DNA of 64,000 nt from Novosphingobium sp. 18050. Lineage in GTDB: Bacteria; Pseudomonadota; Alphaproteobacteria; Sphingomonadales; Sphingomonadaceae. The notes beneath the pieces are model-generated. The model had not been told where the DNA came from, did not search any database, and saw nothing but the letters and a program-made list of their open reading frames with translations. Made by a program: the position numbers and the translations under genes. The DNA lies in contig NZ_CACSJO010000016.1 of assembly GCF_902706195.1 (NCBI RefSeq), forward strand, positions 1-64,000, read 5' to 3'. Below are positions 56,587 to 64,000 of the stretch, piece by piece; positions within the stretch are counted from its first letter, which is position 1; the number at the start of each line of letters is the position of its first letter.

Positions 56587-57198
56587 TCAGCGATCCTGTT
56601 CGATCAGCTCGCGGATGCGGGTAAGCTTGCAGTTCATGCCGCTGCGCGACAACAATGTGTCGCGGTCCACGCAGAGGCGACCATCCGGGATATCTTCCAG
56701 AAGGAAGCCCGAATAGAAGTCGCGCGCGCGGCAGGAACGGTCGAGTTCGGCGCTGACCACGCGTCGGTCACGCATGAAAAGCAGCAGGCGATTGGCGCGA
56801 TCGGGGCGCACGCTGGCGATGCCCGCGACAGACAGGCAATTGCCGATCTTGCGCTCGGTTATCTGCGGCATCCCGCCATCGCCATCGGGCATGCCCATGA
56901 ACATGTCCCGCATCGGCACGGCAGAGCGCGGGGTGATGCGGATGATCATGCGCTGTTCGATGCGCACCTGCCAGGCGTCCTGCGGCAGGGCATGACTGAG
57001 CAGGCTTACCGGAAACGGCGAATCGGAAGAAAGCCCCGGAATATCGTACCTGGGCCAGGCATGGGCTTTTGGCGGGACTTCCCTCGATACCTGCTCGCCC
57101 TGCGCCCTGACGTCATCCGCACGTGGAGCAACGTCGGTCGCGCCCGCTGCGGGAAGCAGCAGGAGGATGGGATAGAACAGGACTGAGGCGAAATTCAT
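56587..57198 (-). CDS. Exported protein of unknown function
   Basis: 203 residues. N-terminal signal (MNFASVLFYPILLLLPAAGA then TDVAP), a polar region rich in Pro, and a body containing three or four cysteines (GNCLSVAGIASVRPDRANRL, RSCRARDFYSGFLLEDIPDG, RLCVDRDTLLSRSGMNCKLT). Periplasmic with possible disulfides. I do not recognise a family. No good ribosome-binding site is visible at the ATG. Confidence 0.65.
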   Translation of the reverse strand: MNFASVLFYPILLLLPAAGATDVAPRADDVRAQGEQVSREVPPKAHAWPRYDIPGLSSDSPFPVSLLSHALPQDAWQVRIEQRMIIRITPRSAVPMRDMFMGMPDGDGGMPQITERKIGNCLSVAGIASVRPDRANRLLLFMRDRRVVSAELDRSCRARDFYSGFLLEDIPDGRLCVDRDTLLSRSGMNCKLTRIRELIEQDR

Positions 57199-57373
57199 TC
57201 TCGATAATGTCCCCGGACGCCGGACATGCCGACATGCCCCCCTTACCGCAAGAGCTTGAACCGCCGCTTAACTCTCCGCGCACGACTGCCTGGCGGGGCG
57301 GTGCATTTATGCCACTGGACGAGAAAGAGCGGGAGGAGATGAAACCGACCGCACCATGTGCCATATCGGCGCC

Positions 57374-58807
57374 ATGACCGCTTCACTCGTCTCGCTCGAC
57401 CCGTTTTTCGAAGACGCCCTCGCCCTGCTCGGCCCGCGCGGGCTGACACGCGATCCCGACCTCGTGTCGCCCTGGCTGACCGACTGGCGCGGGCGTTTTA
57501 CCGGCGAAGCCTGCGCCCTCGCCTCGCCCGCGAACGTTGAGGAACTTTCTCAGCTCGTGCGGCTTTGCGGCCAGCATGGGGTGCCAATCGTGCCGCAGGG
57601 CGGCAACTCCGGCATGTCGGGCGGTGCCACCCCGGACCAGACCGGGGAGGCACTACTCCTGTCGCTGCGCCGGATGAACCGTATCCGCGATATCGACATC
57701 GAGGCAGGCCGCGTCACCTGCGAGGCCGGCGTCGTCCTCCAGACGCTGCACGAAGCGGCAGAAGCCAAGGACCTGCGTTTCCCGCTCACTCTGGGCGGCA
57801 AGGGGTCGGCGACGGTGGGCGGCCTGATATCCACCAATGCCGGCGGATCGCAAGTGCTGCGCCACGGCTCCATGCGCGCGCTGGTACTGGGGCTGGAAGC
57901 GGTGCTGGCCGATGGCCAGGTGTTCTCGATGCTCACCCCGCTCAAGAAGGACAATCGGGGCTTCGACCTCAAGCAGTTGCTGATCGGCTCTGAAGGCACG
58001 CTCGGCATCGTCACTGCCGCCACACTGCGGCTGCTTCCCGCCGTGACCGAGCGCGTGGTGATCTGGGCCGGGGTTTCCTCCCTGCCCGCCGCGCGCGCGC
58101 TGCTGCTCCACTGCGACGCTATGGAGGGCGAGGCGCTCGAAGGATTCGAGGTCATGCCCCAGGCCAGCATCGACGCGGTGAAGGAGCATATGCCGGCCGC
58201 CCGCGCCCCGCTGGAGGGTCGCCACGCCTGGCACGTCCTCATCGAAGTGGTCGCCGACCGCGCCGGGGCCGCGACCCTGCGTGACCGCTGCGAGGCGATG
58301 ATGGCCGACGCCTTCGAAAAGGAACTGCTGGAAGACGCCGCGATGTCCGCCAGCGAAGCGCAGGCCGAAGCGTTCTGGCTGATCCGCGAGACAGTCCCTG
58401 CCGCCGAGCGCGCACGCGGGCCGGCCGTCCAACACGATATCTCCGTTCCGGTGGAAAAGATGCCCGCCTTCGTCGAAACCACCGCGCCGATGCTGGAAGC
58501 CGAATTCCCCGGCACCGAGGCGATCGCCTTCGGCCATCTCGGCGACGGCAATGTCCACTACCACGTCATCGCCCCGCAGGTGACCGATGGAAAAGCGTGG
58601 AACGCGAACGAAGGCAAGGCGATCAGCCGCCGGGTTCATGATCTGGTGACGCAGTGGGGCGGCTCGATCTCGGCCGAGCACGGCATCGGCCAGCTCAAGC
58701 GCGATGAACTGGTGCGGCTGGGAGATCCGGTGGCGCTGCATATGCTGCGCGCGGTGAAGCAGGCGCTCGATCCGCAGGGGCTGCTGAATCCCGGGAAGCT
58801 GATCTAG
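57374..58807 (+). CDS. FAD-linked oxidase, glycolate/D-lactate dehydrogenase (GlcD) family
   Basis: 477 residues from MTASLVSLDPFFEDALALLG. FAD-binding segments VPIVPQGGNSGMSGGATPDQ, TVGGLISTNAGGSQVLRHGS, IGSEGTLGIVTAATLRLLP; C-terminal FGHLGDGNVHYHVIAPQ and GSISAEHGIGQLKRDELVRL contain metal/substrate His residues of the GlcD family. Oxidises a 2-hydroxy acid such as D-lactate or D-2-hydroxyglutarate. A frame-upstream ATG at 57356 is possible. It is followed by two small hairpins. Confidence 0.93.
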   Translation: MTASLVSLDPFFEDALALLGPRGLTRDPDLVSPWLTDWRGRFTGEACALASPANVEELSQLVRLCGQHGVPIVPQGGNSGMSGGATPDQTGEALLLSLRRMNRIRDIDIEAGRVTCEAGVVLQTLHEAAEAKDLRFPLTLGGKGSATVGGLISTNAGGSQVLRHGSMRALVLGLEAVLADGQVFSMLTPLKKDNRGFDLKQLLIGSEGTLGIVTAATLRLLPAVTERVVIWAGVSSLPAARALLLHCDAMEGEALEGFEVMPQASIDAVKEHMPAARAPLEGRHAWHVLIEVVADRAGAATLRDRCEAMMADAFEKELLEDAAMSASEAQAEAFWLIRETVPAAERARGPAVQHDISVPVEKMPAFVETTAPMLEAEFPGTEAIAFGHLGDGNVHYHVIAPQVTDGKAWNANEGKAISRRVHDLVTQWGGSISAEHGIGQLKRDELVRLGDPVALHMLRAVKQALDPQGLLNPGKLI

Positions 58808-58825
58808 AGCATTCATGGCAGGAAT

Positions 58826-58858
58826 CCCCGAAACGGCGGGGAGCCGCGCTTGCGCGGC
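58826..58858 (+). terminator. Tandem hairpins between GlcD-type gene and sapC
   Basis: CCCCG/CGGGG (around 58826-58841) followed by GCCGCGC (58843-58849) and GCGCGGC (58852-58858) with a 2-base loop. No T-run, so weak; might also stabilise the sapC leader. Confidence 0.4.
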
Positions 58859-58921
58859 AAGGGCCTAGTCACTAAAGCCGGCGACCTCGACAGATTACCC
58901 CACCTCGCGGAGAGTATCGCA

Positions 58922-59698
58922 ATGGCCAGCGCGCCTCAGAATCCTGCACTGCCCCTGTTCTACAAGGACCTCATTCCGCTCAATTCGCAGCAGCATGCGA
59001 ACTGGAAGACCCGCGCCACCGACAAGGCCACCTGGCTCGTGGGGATCAATTCGGTGCCGCTCACGGTCGAGGAGTTCCCTCAGGCCCAGCGCAACTTCCC
59101 GATCATCTTCACCGCTGGCCCGGACCCGATCCCACTCGTGCTGATGGGCATGAACGAGGGCGTGAACGTTTTCGTCGACGAAGACGGCATCGTGAACACG
59201 CCGATCTACATCCCGGCCTATGCGCGCCGCTATCCCTTCATGCTCGCCAAGCTGCGTCCCGACGCTGACGAACTGTCGCTTTGCGTCGATCCGACCAGCG
59301 ACCTGATCGGCGAGATCGAGGAAGGCGAGGCTCTGTTCAACGAAGATGGCCAGCCGAGCGACACCACCGCCAACATGCTCAAGTTCTGCGAGAACTTCGA
59401 GATGGCCGGCACCAAGACCGCGAACTTCATGGCCGAGCTGCAGAAGCACAAGCTGCTCATGGACGGCGAACTGAACATCGACCTTGGCAACGGCCAGCCG
59501 CCCTTCAACTATCGCGGCTTCCAGATGGTCGACGAGAACAAGCTGCGTGAAGTGCGCGGCGACGTACTGCGCACGTGGAACCAGAACGGCATGCTGCCGC
59601 TGATTTACGCGCACCTCTTCTCGCTTGACCTGGTTCGGGACATCTTCGGTCGCCAGGCAGGCCAGGGCAAAGTGCCGAACCTTCCGGTAAACGGCTGA
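58922..59698 (+). CDS. sapC: SapC family protein
   Basis: 258 residues starting MASAPQNPALPLFYKDLIPL then NSQQHANWKTR, with YIPAYARRYPFMLAKLRPDA, LSLCVDPTSDLIGEIEEGEA and MAELQKHKLLMDGELNIDLG, all typical of the SapC family common in alphaproteobacteria and first linked to an S-layer-type or surface role in Campylobacter. GGAGAG precedes ATG 58922. Biochemical role unclear. Followed by a candidate small RNA. Confidence 0.85.
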   Translation: MASAPQNPALPLFYKDLIPLNSQQHANWKTRATDKATWLVGINSVPLTVEEFPQAQRNFPIIFTAGPDPIPLVLMGMNEGVNVFVDEDGIVNTPIYIPAYARRYPFMLAKLRPDADELSLCVDPTSDLIGEIEEGEALFNEDGQPSDTTANMLKFCENFEMAGTKTANFMAELQKHKLLMDGELNIDLGNGQPPFNYRGFQMVDENKLREVRGDVLRTWNQNGMLPLIYAHLFSLDLVRDIFGRQAGQGKVPNLPVNG

Positions 59699-59811
59699 TT
59701 CACCACGTATTGAGCGGGCCTTATGACACTTTTGTCACAGTCCCGCTCAATTCGCTGAGCGGCGCTGATACGTCTCTGGACATTTTTCATATCCGCTGCA
59801 TGACGAATCGC

Positions 59812-59840
59812 TTGAAGTTTGAAGTTTGGGTGCGTAAGTA
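59812..59840 (+). promoter_or_regulatory. Possible promoter of the candidate sRNA
   Basis: TTGAAG (59812-59817) and TAAGTA (59835-59840) are spaced by 17 bp; the second matches the -10 consensus only partly. A GAAGTTT direct repeat overlaps the first element. Tentative. Confidence 0.3.
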
Positions 59841-59846
59841 GGTCTT

Positions 59847-59947
59847 GCCCGGCCGGCGCTACCCTCATGGCCCGTTCGGGTTGGTGCACTTCGTGCACCT
59901 CCTCCCTGAACCTTGGCCACCTCGCGCATCGCGCGAGGTGGTTTTTT
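59847..59947 (+). ncRNA. Candidate small RNA with CCUCCUCCC motif and strong terminator
   Basis: No open frame fits this region, but it folds well: GGTGCAC/GTGCACC hairpin (59883-59899) inside GTTCGGG/CCTGAAC (59874-59880 and 59905-59911, with G-U pair), then an intrinsic terminator. CCTCCTCCC (59898-59906) is in the bulge between the two stems, complementary to Shine-Dalgarno sequences, as in the CcsR/cuckoo small RNAs known from other alphaproteobacteria. The 5' end is an estimate. It could also be released from the sapC 3' UTR. Identity is inferred, not verified. Confidence 0.6.
59917..59947 (+). terminator. Intrinsic terminator of the candidate sRNA / sapC
   Basis: CCACCTCGCGC (59917-59927) and GCGCGAGGTGG (59931-59941) form a perfect 11-bp stem with a 3-base loop, followed by T6. 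Confidence 0.93.
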
Positions 59948-59990
59948 ATTGGCCACAGTGTTTTCAGGTACACCCCGCGATTTCACCTAA

Positions 59991-60010
59991 CGTCATCGCG
60001 AGCGATGACG
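59991..60010. repeat. Perfect palindromic element between sRNA and hutG-like gene
   Basis: CGTCATCGC-GA-GCGATGACG: two 9-base arms. It shares the CGTCATC core with the element at 29860-29940. Lies 26 bp beyond the hutG-like stop. Confidence 0.5.
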
Positions 60011-60036
60011 AGTAAAGTTATCGCTGCCCCCGACGG

Positions 60037-60981
60037 CTATTCAGCTGCTAGCGGCCAGCCTGTGTTCTGCCCCAGGTCAGCCACAACCGAGGCGAGGCGT
60101 CGCACCAGACCCGCCAGATCCTCGATCATCTCCTCCATCCCCTGCCCCGGCTCAACCAGCGCCGAATCGAGATAGCGGCCGCGGTCGATCTCGATCTGCA
60201 GGGCGTGGACGCCGCCGCGCGGGTCCGCATGGCGCTCCAGCACATAGCCGCCGGCATAAGGCCGGTTGTGCGCCGCCTCGCGCCCTACCTGCGCGAAATG
60301 CGCGAAGGCAGCGTCGACTATACTGCCGTGGCAACTTGCGCCGAATCGGTCACCCAGCACCACTTGCGCCCCCGGCGCGCCGAGCCGCGAGGGAAGCGGC
60401 GGCATCGAATGCAGGTCAATCAGCAAGGCTGCGCCCCAACGCTCGCGCAGTCCCGCCAAAACGCGGGCGAGCGCGGCATGATAGGGCTCGTGGACGCCCT
60501 CAAGGCGGTCGTTCAGGTCCTGAGCCCCGAAGCGGCGGCGCCACAATTCGCCCATCCCTGCCAGTCGGCGCGGAATGAGGCCCAGCCCGCTGCGCGCGCG
60601 GCGACTGGGCAGCGGCAAGCCGCCAGCGGGCCGTGCATCTCGCAAGAACATTTCCCAGTCGATGTCGTCAGGCGCACGGTTGAGGTCGATCATCGCACGC
60701 GGCGCATTTGCCACCAGAAGGTTTGCGCCCGTCGCAGTAGCCACGCCCTGCGCCAACCTGTCGACGTAACGATCTTCGAGCCGCAGGGCGACACCGCTCC
60801 CATGACGCAGTTCCCGAACCAGCGATTGTGGATAGACCCGGCCACCATGCGGCGCCGCGATCACCACAGGGATCGCAGAAGGCTCTTTTGCGTCCAGTAT
60901 ATAGGCTGCAACGCCTGGAGCACCGGGAATCCATCCCCCCAGTTCCTGTTGCGAATCACTCTCATACGGCAGATCAATCAT
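60037..60981 (-). CDS. N-formylglutamate amidohydrolase family protein (HutG type)
   Basis: 314 residues. Segments IPVVIAAPHGGRVYPQSLVR, LRLEDRYVDRLA, NAPRAMIDLNR, LIDLHSMPPLPSRLGAPGAQ then VVLGDRFGASC, NRPYAGGYVLERHADP and HALQIEIDRGRYLD match the family, with Zn-ligand His and Glu candidates. Hydrolyses formylated glutamate or related amides. In this group it is often next to cpdR, as here (divergent). Histidine pathway genes are not nearby, so the physiological substrate may differ. Confidence 0.88.
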   Translation of the reverse strand: MIDLPYESDSQQELGGWIPGAPGVAAYILDAKEPSAIPVVIAAPHGGRVYPQSLVRELRHGSGVALRLEDRYVDRLAQGVATATGANLLVANAPRAMIDLNRAPDDIDWEMFLRDARPAGGLPLPSRRARSGLGLIPRRLAGMGELWRRRFGAQDLNDRLEGVHEPYHAALARVLAGLRERWGAALLIDLHSMPPLPSRLGAPGAQVVLGDRFGASCHGSIVDAAFAHFAQVGREAAHNRPYAGGYVLERHADPRGGVHALQIEIDRGRYLDSALVEPGQGMEEMIEDLAGLVRRLASVVADLGQNTGWPLAAE

Positions 60982-61154
60982 CCGGCGACGCTGTGCGTTT
61001 CCCGCAATTTAGTCAAAGCGTCCCGTTCCCGGTCACCGCCAAATCCGGACGAGAATTTTAACCGGTGAGGCGCTATGGCGAGTCCCAGAACGACACGCGC
61101 CACAACGCGACGCGTCGCAACCTCGCACAACACTACGAAACTGGACATATCGCG

Positions 61155-61529
61155 ATGATCCGCATCCTCCTCGCCGAAGACGACGACGCCATGCGCACCT
61201 ATCTGGCGCGTGCACTGCAGAATGCAGGCTACAGCGTCGTTGCGGTCGACCGGGGCACCGCAGCGATCCCCCATCTCAAGAACGACGATTTCGATCTTCT
61301 GCTCTCGGACATCGTCATGCCCGAGATGGACGGCATCGAACTCGCCCAGAAGTGTGCGGAGATTTCGCCGATGACGAAGGTGATGTTCATCACCGGATTC
61401 GCCGCCGTCACCCTGCGCGCCAGCCGCGAGGCACCCCAGGCCAAGGTCCTGTCCAAGCCCTTCCACCTGCGCGACATCGTGATGGAAGTGCAGCGCGTTT
61501 TCGGCCTGACCGAGCACGCCACTCTTTAA
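61155..61529 (+). CDS. cpdR: CpdR-type single-domain response regulator
   Basis: 124 residues with a receiver domain only: acidic pocket AEDDDAMR, phospho-acceptor Asp52 in LLSDIVMPEMDG, Thr in VMFITGFAAVTLRASREAPQ and Lys in KVLSKPFHLRDIV. The FITGFAAV...APQAKVLSKPFHLRD signature is that of CpdR, the ClpXP adaptor controlling cell-cycle proteolysis in alphaproteobacteria. Divergent from the hutG-like gene; a tRNA-Val gene follows 99 bp downstream. Confidence 0.94.
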   Translation: MIRILLAEDDDAMRTYLARALQNAGYSVVAVDRGTAAIPHLKNDDFDLLLSDIVMPEMDGIELAQKCAEISPMTKVMFITGFAAVTLRASREAPQAKVLSKPFHLRDIVMEVQRVFGLTEHATL

Positions 61530-61628
61530 GTCAAAAAATCTTCATGAAGCCTCTTGCCACGGTAATGAACCGCAGCTAGAGGGCCAGTCCTCCGGAGGGG
61601 ACACTCACCGGGGACGCCGAATTGGAAT

Positions 61629-61703
61629 GGGCGTATAGCTCAGTGGTAGAGCACTATGTTGACATCGTAGGGGTCGCAAGTTCAATCCTTGCTACGCCCA
61701 CCA
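61629..61703 (+). tRNA. tRNA-Val (GAC)
   Basis: Acceptor stem GGGCGTA (61629-61635) pairs with TACGCCC; D arm GCTCAGTGGTAGAGC; anticodon stem CTATG/CGTAG with loop TTGACAT, anticodon GAC; T arm GCAAGTTCAATCCTTGC; discriminator A followed by an encoded CCA (61701-61703). All four stems form. Confidence 0.97.
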
Positions 61704-61709
61704 TTCCTT

Positions 61710-61746
61710 GAAAACCCGCCGTGAAAACGGCGGGTTTTCTGCTTTT
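61710..61746 (+). terminator. Terminator after tRNA-Val
   Basis: GAAAACCCGCCGT (61710-61722) and ACGGCGGGTTTTC (61727-61739) form a 13-bp stem with a GAAA tetraloop, followed by TGCTTTT. It is also placed to stop the convergent enoyl-CoA hydratase. Confidence 0.9.
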
Positions 61747-61762
61747 CAGCCCCCGCGATTTC

Positions 61763-62524
61763 CTATCGCCCCTTCCACTCGGGCGCACGCTTCTCCGCAA
61801 AGGCCCTTGCACCTTCGCGCGCATCCTCCGAGGCGAATACATGCGCGACGTAAGGCGTCTGATGCGTGTTGATCTCCTCCACCGGCCAGAGCCACGAATC
61901 GCGCACGATACCCTTGGAGGCGGCCACCGCCAGAGGACCATTTGCGGCGATCGCGAGCGCGAGCGTGCGCGCTTCCTCGATCGCGGATCCATCGGTGACC
62001 CGGTTGATGAGCCCCAACTCCAGCGCCCGGCGCGCATCGATGGAATTACCCGTGAGCGCCAGTTCCATCGCTAGCGCGCGCGGCAAGAGGCGGGGCAGTT
62101 GCACCACGCCGCCGCCCGCCGCCACCAGCCCGCGCTTCACCTCGGGAATGCCGAAACGCGCATCCACATGGGCAACGATCAGATCACAGGCCAGCGCCAG
62201 TTCGAATCCCCCGGCGAGCGCCGGACCGTCGACCGCCGCGATGACCGGCTTTTTCGGTGTCCACGTACAGATGCCGCCGAAGCCACCACGTTCGTCGACC
62301 GGCAGTTCGCCGCGCAGGAACCCTTTGAGGTCCATTCCTGCGCAAAAGCTGCCCCCTGCTCCGGTAAGGATCGCACAGCGCAGGTGACCTTGCGAATCAA
62401 GCCTGTCCATCGCCGCCCCGATCGCCTGCGCCGCAGCACGGGTCATCGCGTTGCGCTGGGCGGGCCGGTTGATCGTCACTTCCAGTACGCCGCCGCGCTC
62501 CGTGACCAGCACCTCATCTTCCAT
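61763..62524 (-). CDS. Enoyl-CoA hydratase/isomerase family protein
   Basis: 253-residue crotonase. Oxyanion elements LTGAGGSFCAGMDLKGFLRG and DGPALAGGFELALACDLIVA; FGIPEVKRGLVAAGGGVVQL contains the acidic residue region (PEVKRG) seen in hydratases, followed by ALELGLINRVTDGSAIEEAR. Substrate not deducible. GGGAG precedes the start. It is a different paralogue from the one at 52291-53073. Confidence 0.9.
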   Translation of the reverse strand: MEDEVLVTERGGVLEVTINRPAQRNAMTRAAAQAIGAAMDRLDSQGHLRCAILTGAGGSFCAGMDLKGFLRGELPVDERGGFGGICTWTPKKPVIAAVDGPALAGGFELALACDLIVAHVDARFGIPEVKRGLVAAGGGVVQLPRLLPRALAMELALTGNSIDARRALELGLINRVTDGSAIEEARTLALAIAANGPLAVAASKGIVRDSWLWPVEEINTHQTPYVAHVFASEDAREGARAFAEKRAPEWKGR

Positions 62525-62668
62525 CAGTCGCTTCTCCCATGTTTGGTGACAGGCTGGAGGGCCAAACCCGGCCTGTAAAGCCGATTACTGCCGAGTAGCA
62601 GCCTTGCCATGCGCCGCAGCGCTGCCTAGAGACTGCCGCAATTCTCACCCCACGGGAGTCCCTTTAGA

Positions 62669-63892
62669 ATGGCAAAGATCAAGGTTACGAACCCCGTCGT
62701 CGAAATGGACGGCGATGAAATGACCCGCATCATCTGGCAGTGGATCCGTGAACGGCTGATCCTCCCCTACCTCGATATCGACCTCAAGTACTACGACCTC
62801 TCGGTCGAGAAGCGCGACGAGACCGGCGACCAGATCACTATCGACGCCGCCAATGCGACCAAGGAATTCGGCGTCGCAGTCAAGTGCGCCACCATCACCC
62901 CCGACGAACAGCGCGTCACCGAATTCAGCCTCAAGAAGATGTGGAAGTCGCCCAACGGCACCATCCGCAACATCCTGGGCGGCGTGGTCTTCCGCGAACC
63001 CATCGTGATCTCGAACGTGCCCCGCCTGGTTCCGGGCTGGACCGACCCGATCGTGGTTGGCCGTCACGCTTTCGGCGACCAGTACAAGGCCACCGACACC
63101 CTGATCCCCGGCCCGGGCAAGCTGCGTCTGGTCTGGGACGGCGAGAACGGCGAGAAGATCGACCTCGACGTGTTCGACTTCCCGGCTCCGGGCGTCGCCA
63201 TGGCGATGTACAACCTCGACGAATCGATCCGCGACTTCGCACGCGCTTCGTTCAACTACGGCCTCAACCTCGGCTGGCCGGTGTACCTCTCGACCAAGAA
63301 CACCATCCTGAAGGCCTATGACGGCCGCTTCAAGGATCTGTTCCAGGAAGTGTTCGACACCGAAGGCTTTGCCGAAAAGTTCAAGGCTGCCGGCATTTCC
63401 TACGAGCACCGTCTGATCGACGACATGGTCGCCTCGGCGCTCAAGTGGTCGGGCAAGTTCGTCTGGGCCTGCAAGAACTACGACGGCGACGTGCAGTCGG
63501 ACACCGTTGCACAGGGCTTCGGCTCGCTGGGCCTGATGACCTCGGTCCTCCTCTCGCCCGACGGCAAGACCGTCGAAGCGGAAGCGGCCCACGGCACCGT
63601 GACCCGTCACTACCGCCAGCACCAGCAGGGCAAGGCGACCTCGACCAACCCGATCGCCTCGATCTTCGCCTGGACGCGCGGCCTGGCCTATCGCGGCAAG
63701 TTCGACAACACGCCGGAAGTCGTGAAGTTCGCCGAGACGATCGAGCGCATCTGCATCGAGACCGTCGAGAGCGGCAAGATGACCAAGGACCTCGCGCTGC
63801 TCATCGGCCCCGACCAGAGCTGGATGACCACCGAGCAGTTCTTCGAAGCTATCGTCGAGAACCTCGACGCGGAAATGGCCAACTGGGCCTGA
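62669..63892 (+). CDS. icd: NADP-dependent isocitrate dehydrogenase, eukaryote-like type
   Basis: 407 residues of the TCA cycle enzyme. [20 protein letters not shown] then [20 protein letters not shown]; substrate segment [20 protein letters not shown] then [40 protein letters not shown]; cofactor region [20 protein letters not shown] then [16 protein letters not shown]. Closer to mitochondrial/cytosolic eukaryotic IDH than to E. coli Icd, as usual in alphaproteobacteria. Two hairpins follow. Confidence 0.98.
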   Translation: MAKIKVTNPVVEMDGDEMTRIIWQWIRERLILPYLDIDLKYYDLSVEKRDETGDQITIDAANATKEFGVAVKCATITPDEQRVTEFSLKKMWKSPNGTIRNILGGVVFREPIVISNVPRLVPGWTDPIVVGRHAFGDQYKATDTLIPGPGKLRLVWDGENGEKIDLDVFDFPAPGVAMAMYNLDESIRDFARASFNYGLNLGWPVYLSTKNTILKAYDGRFKDLFQEVFDTEGFAEKFKAAGISYEHRLIDDMVASALKWSGKFVWACKNYDGDVQSDTVAQGFGSLGLMTSVLLSPDGKTVEAEAAHGTVTRHYRQHQQGKATSTNPIASIFAWTRGLAYRGKFDNTPEVVKFAETIERICIETVESGKMTKDLALLIGPDQSWMTTEQFFEAIVENLDAEMANWA

Positions 63893-63900
63893 TCCCGTTT

Positions 63901-63926
63901 CAGCCGGCGGTGCGAGCCGCCGGCTG
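63901..63926 (+). repeat. Hairpin in the icd 3' UTR
   Basis: CAGCCGGCGG (63901-63910) and CCGCCGGCTG (63917-63926), 10-bp perfect stem with 6-base loop, 8 bp after the icd stop and upstream of the main terminator; may protect the mRNA end. Confidence 0.6.
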
Positions 63927-63937
63927 ATCGACACAGC

Positions 63938-63975
63938 AAAAAGCCCGCCGACTCGTCAGAGCCGGCGGGCTTTTT
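63938..63975. terminator. Intrinsic terminator of icd
   Basis: AAAAAGCCCGCCG (63938-63950) and CGGCGGGCTTTTT (63963-63975) form a 13-bp stem with a 12-base loop. The A/T tracts allow use on both strands. Confidence 0.93.
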
Positions 63976-64000
63976 GTTGGTCTTAATTCCTCCCCGAACT

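Noticed and set aside
59605..59973. Minus-strand frame through the candidate sRNA (GGAGGAGG would look like a ribosome-binding site)
   Set aside because: The translation is not protein-like and the terminator orientation with T6 fits a plus-strand RNA.

Overview
The window is about 64 kb of GC-rich bacterial chromosome that looks like a sphingomonad (order Sphingomonadales, probably Novosphingobium or a near relative). The gene families point there: CpdR, SapC, abundant TonB-dependent receptors, a FecI/FecR signalling set, a eukaryote-like NADP isocitrate dehydrogenase and an alphaproteobacterial LexA box (GAAC-N7-GAAC). This assignment rests on family recognition and base composition; no marker such as 16S rRNA is present. 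Both ends are chromosomal housekeeping genes. I see no insertion sequence, integrase, prophage, plasmid gene or CRISPR array.

Layout. 1-10.5 kb: the start of ETF-ubiquinone oxidoreductase, a degenerate uracil-DNA-glycosylase homologue, a lytic transglycosylase with moaB, an arylamine N-acetyltransferase, an alpha/beta hydrolase, malQ, and a two-gene flavin oxidoreductase operon. 10.7-18.2 kb: phosphoglucomutase, a di-haem peroxidase plus small secreted protein divergent from a TonB-dependent receptor, then a minus-strand cluster (RadC, membrane protein, small protein, membrane-anchored LuxR-type regulator). 18.5-33.4 kb: lepA, a GGDEF-EAL-PilZ protein, ferredoxin-NADP reductase, a DUF4168 protein, dnaN, fabD-fabG, a VOC protein, divergent LD-carboxypeptidase and Mur ligase (murein-peptide recycling), DUF808 and a lone flagellin.

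33.5-44.3 kb is the richest part. A LexA-type box precedes a two-gene operon encoding a DNA-repair-associated radical SAM protein and a DUF4130-UdgX fusion. This is followed by an ECF sigma factor, a FecR anti-sigma, an STN-type TonB receptor, a large autotransporter and a DUF6438 protein, which together look like a cell-surface signalling and uptake/secretion unit. 44.3-54.9 kb: a decayed oxidoreductase remnant, an ABM monooxygenase, a Dabb-PASTA fusion, two TetR regulators, an orphan histidine kinase, a phospholipase D, cstA with its ybdD partner, an enoyl-CoA hydratase and a nitronate monooxygenase-like flavoprotein. 54.9-64 kb: a DEAD-box helicase, a secreted unknown, a GlcD-type dehydrogenase, sapC followed by a candidate small RNA with a CCUCCUCCC motif, hutG-type amidohydrolase, cpdR, tRNA-Val(GAC), a second enoyl-CoA hydratase and icd.

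Best candidates for little-described biology: the SOS-boxed radical SAM/UdgX operon, the candidate anti-Shine-Dalgarno small RNA at about 59.85-59.95 kb, the di-haem/HGHGPxC-protein/TonB receptor locus, and the sigma/FecR/receptor/autotransporter/DUF6438 unit.
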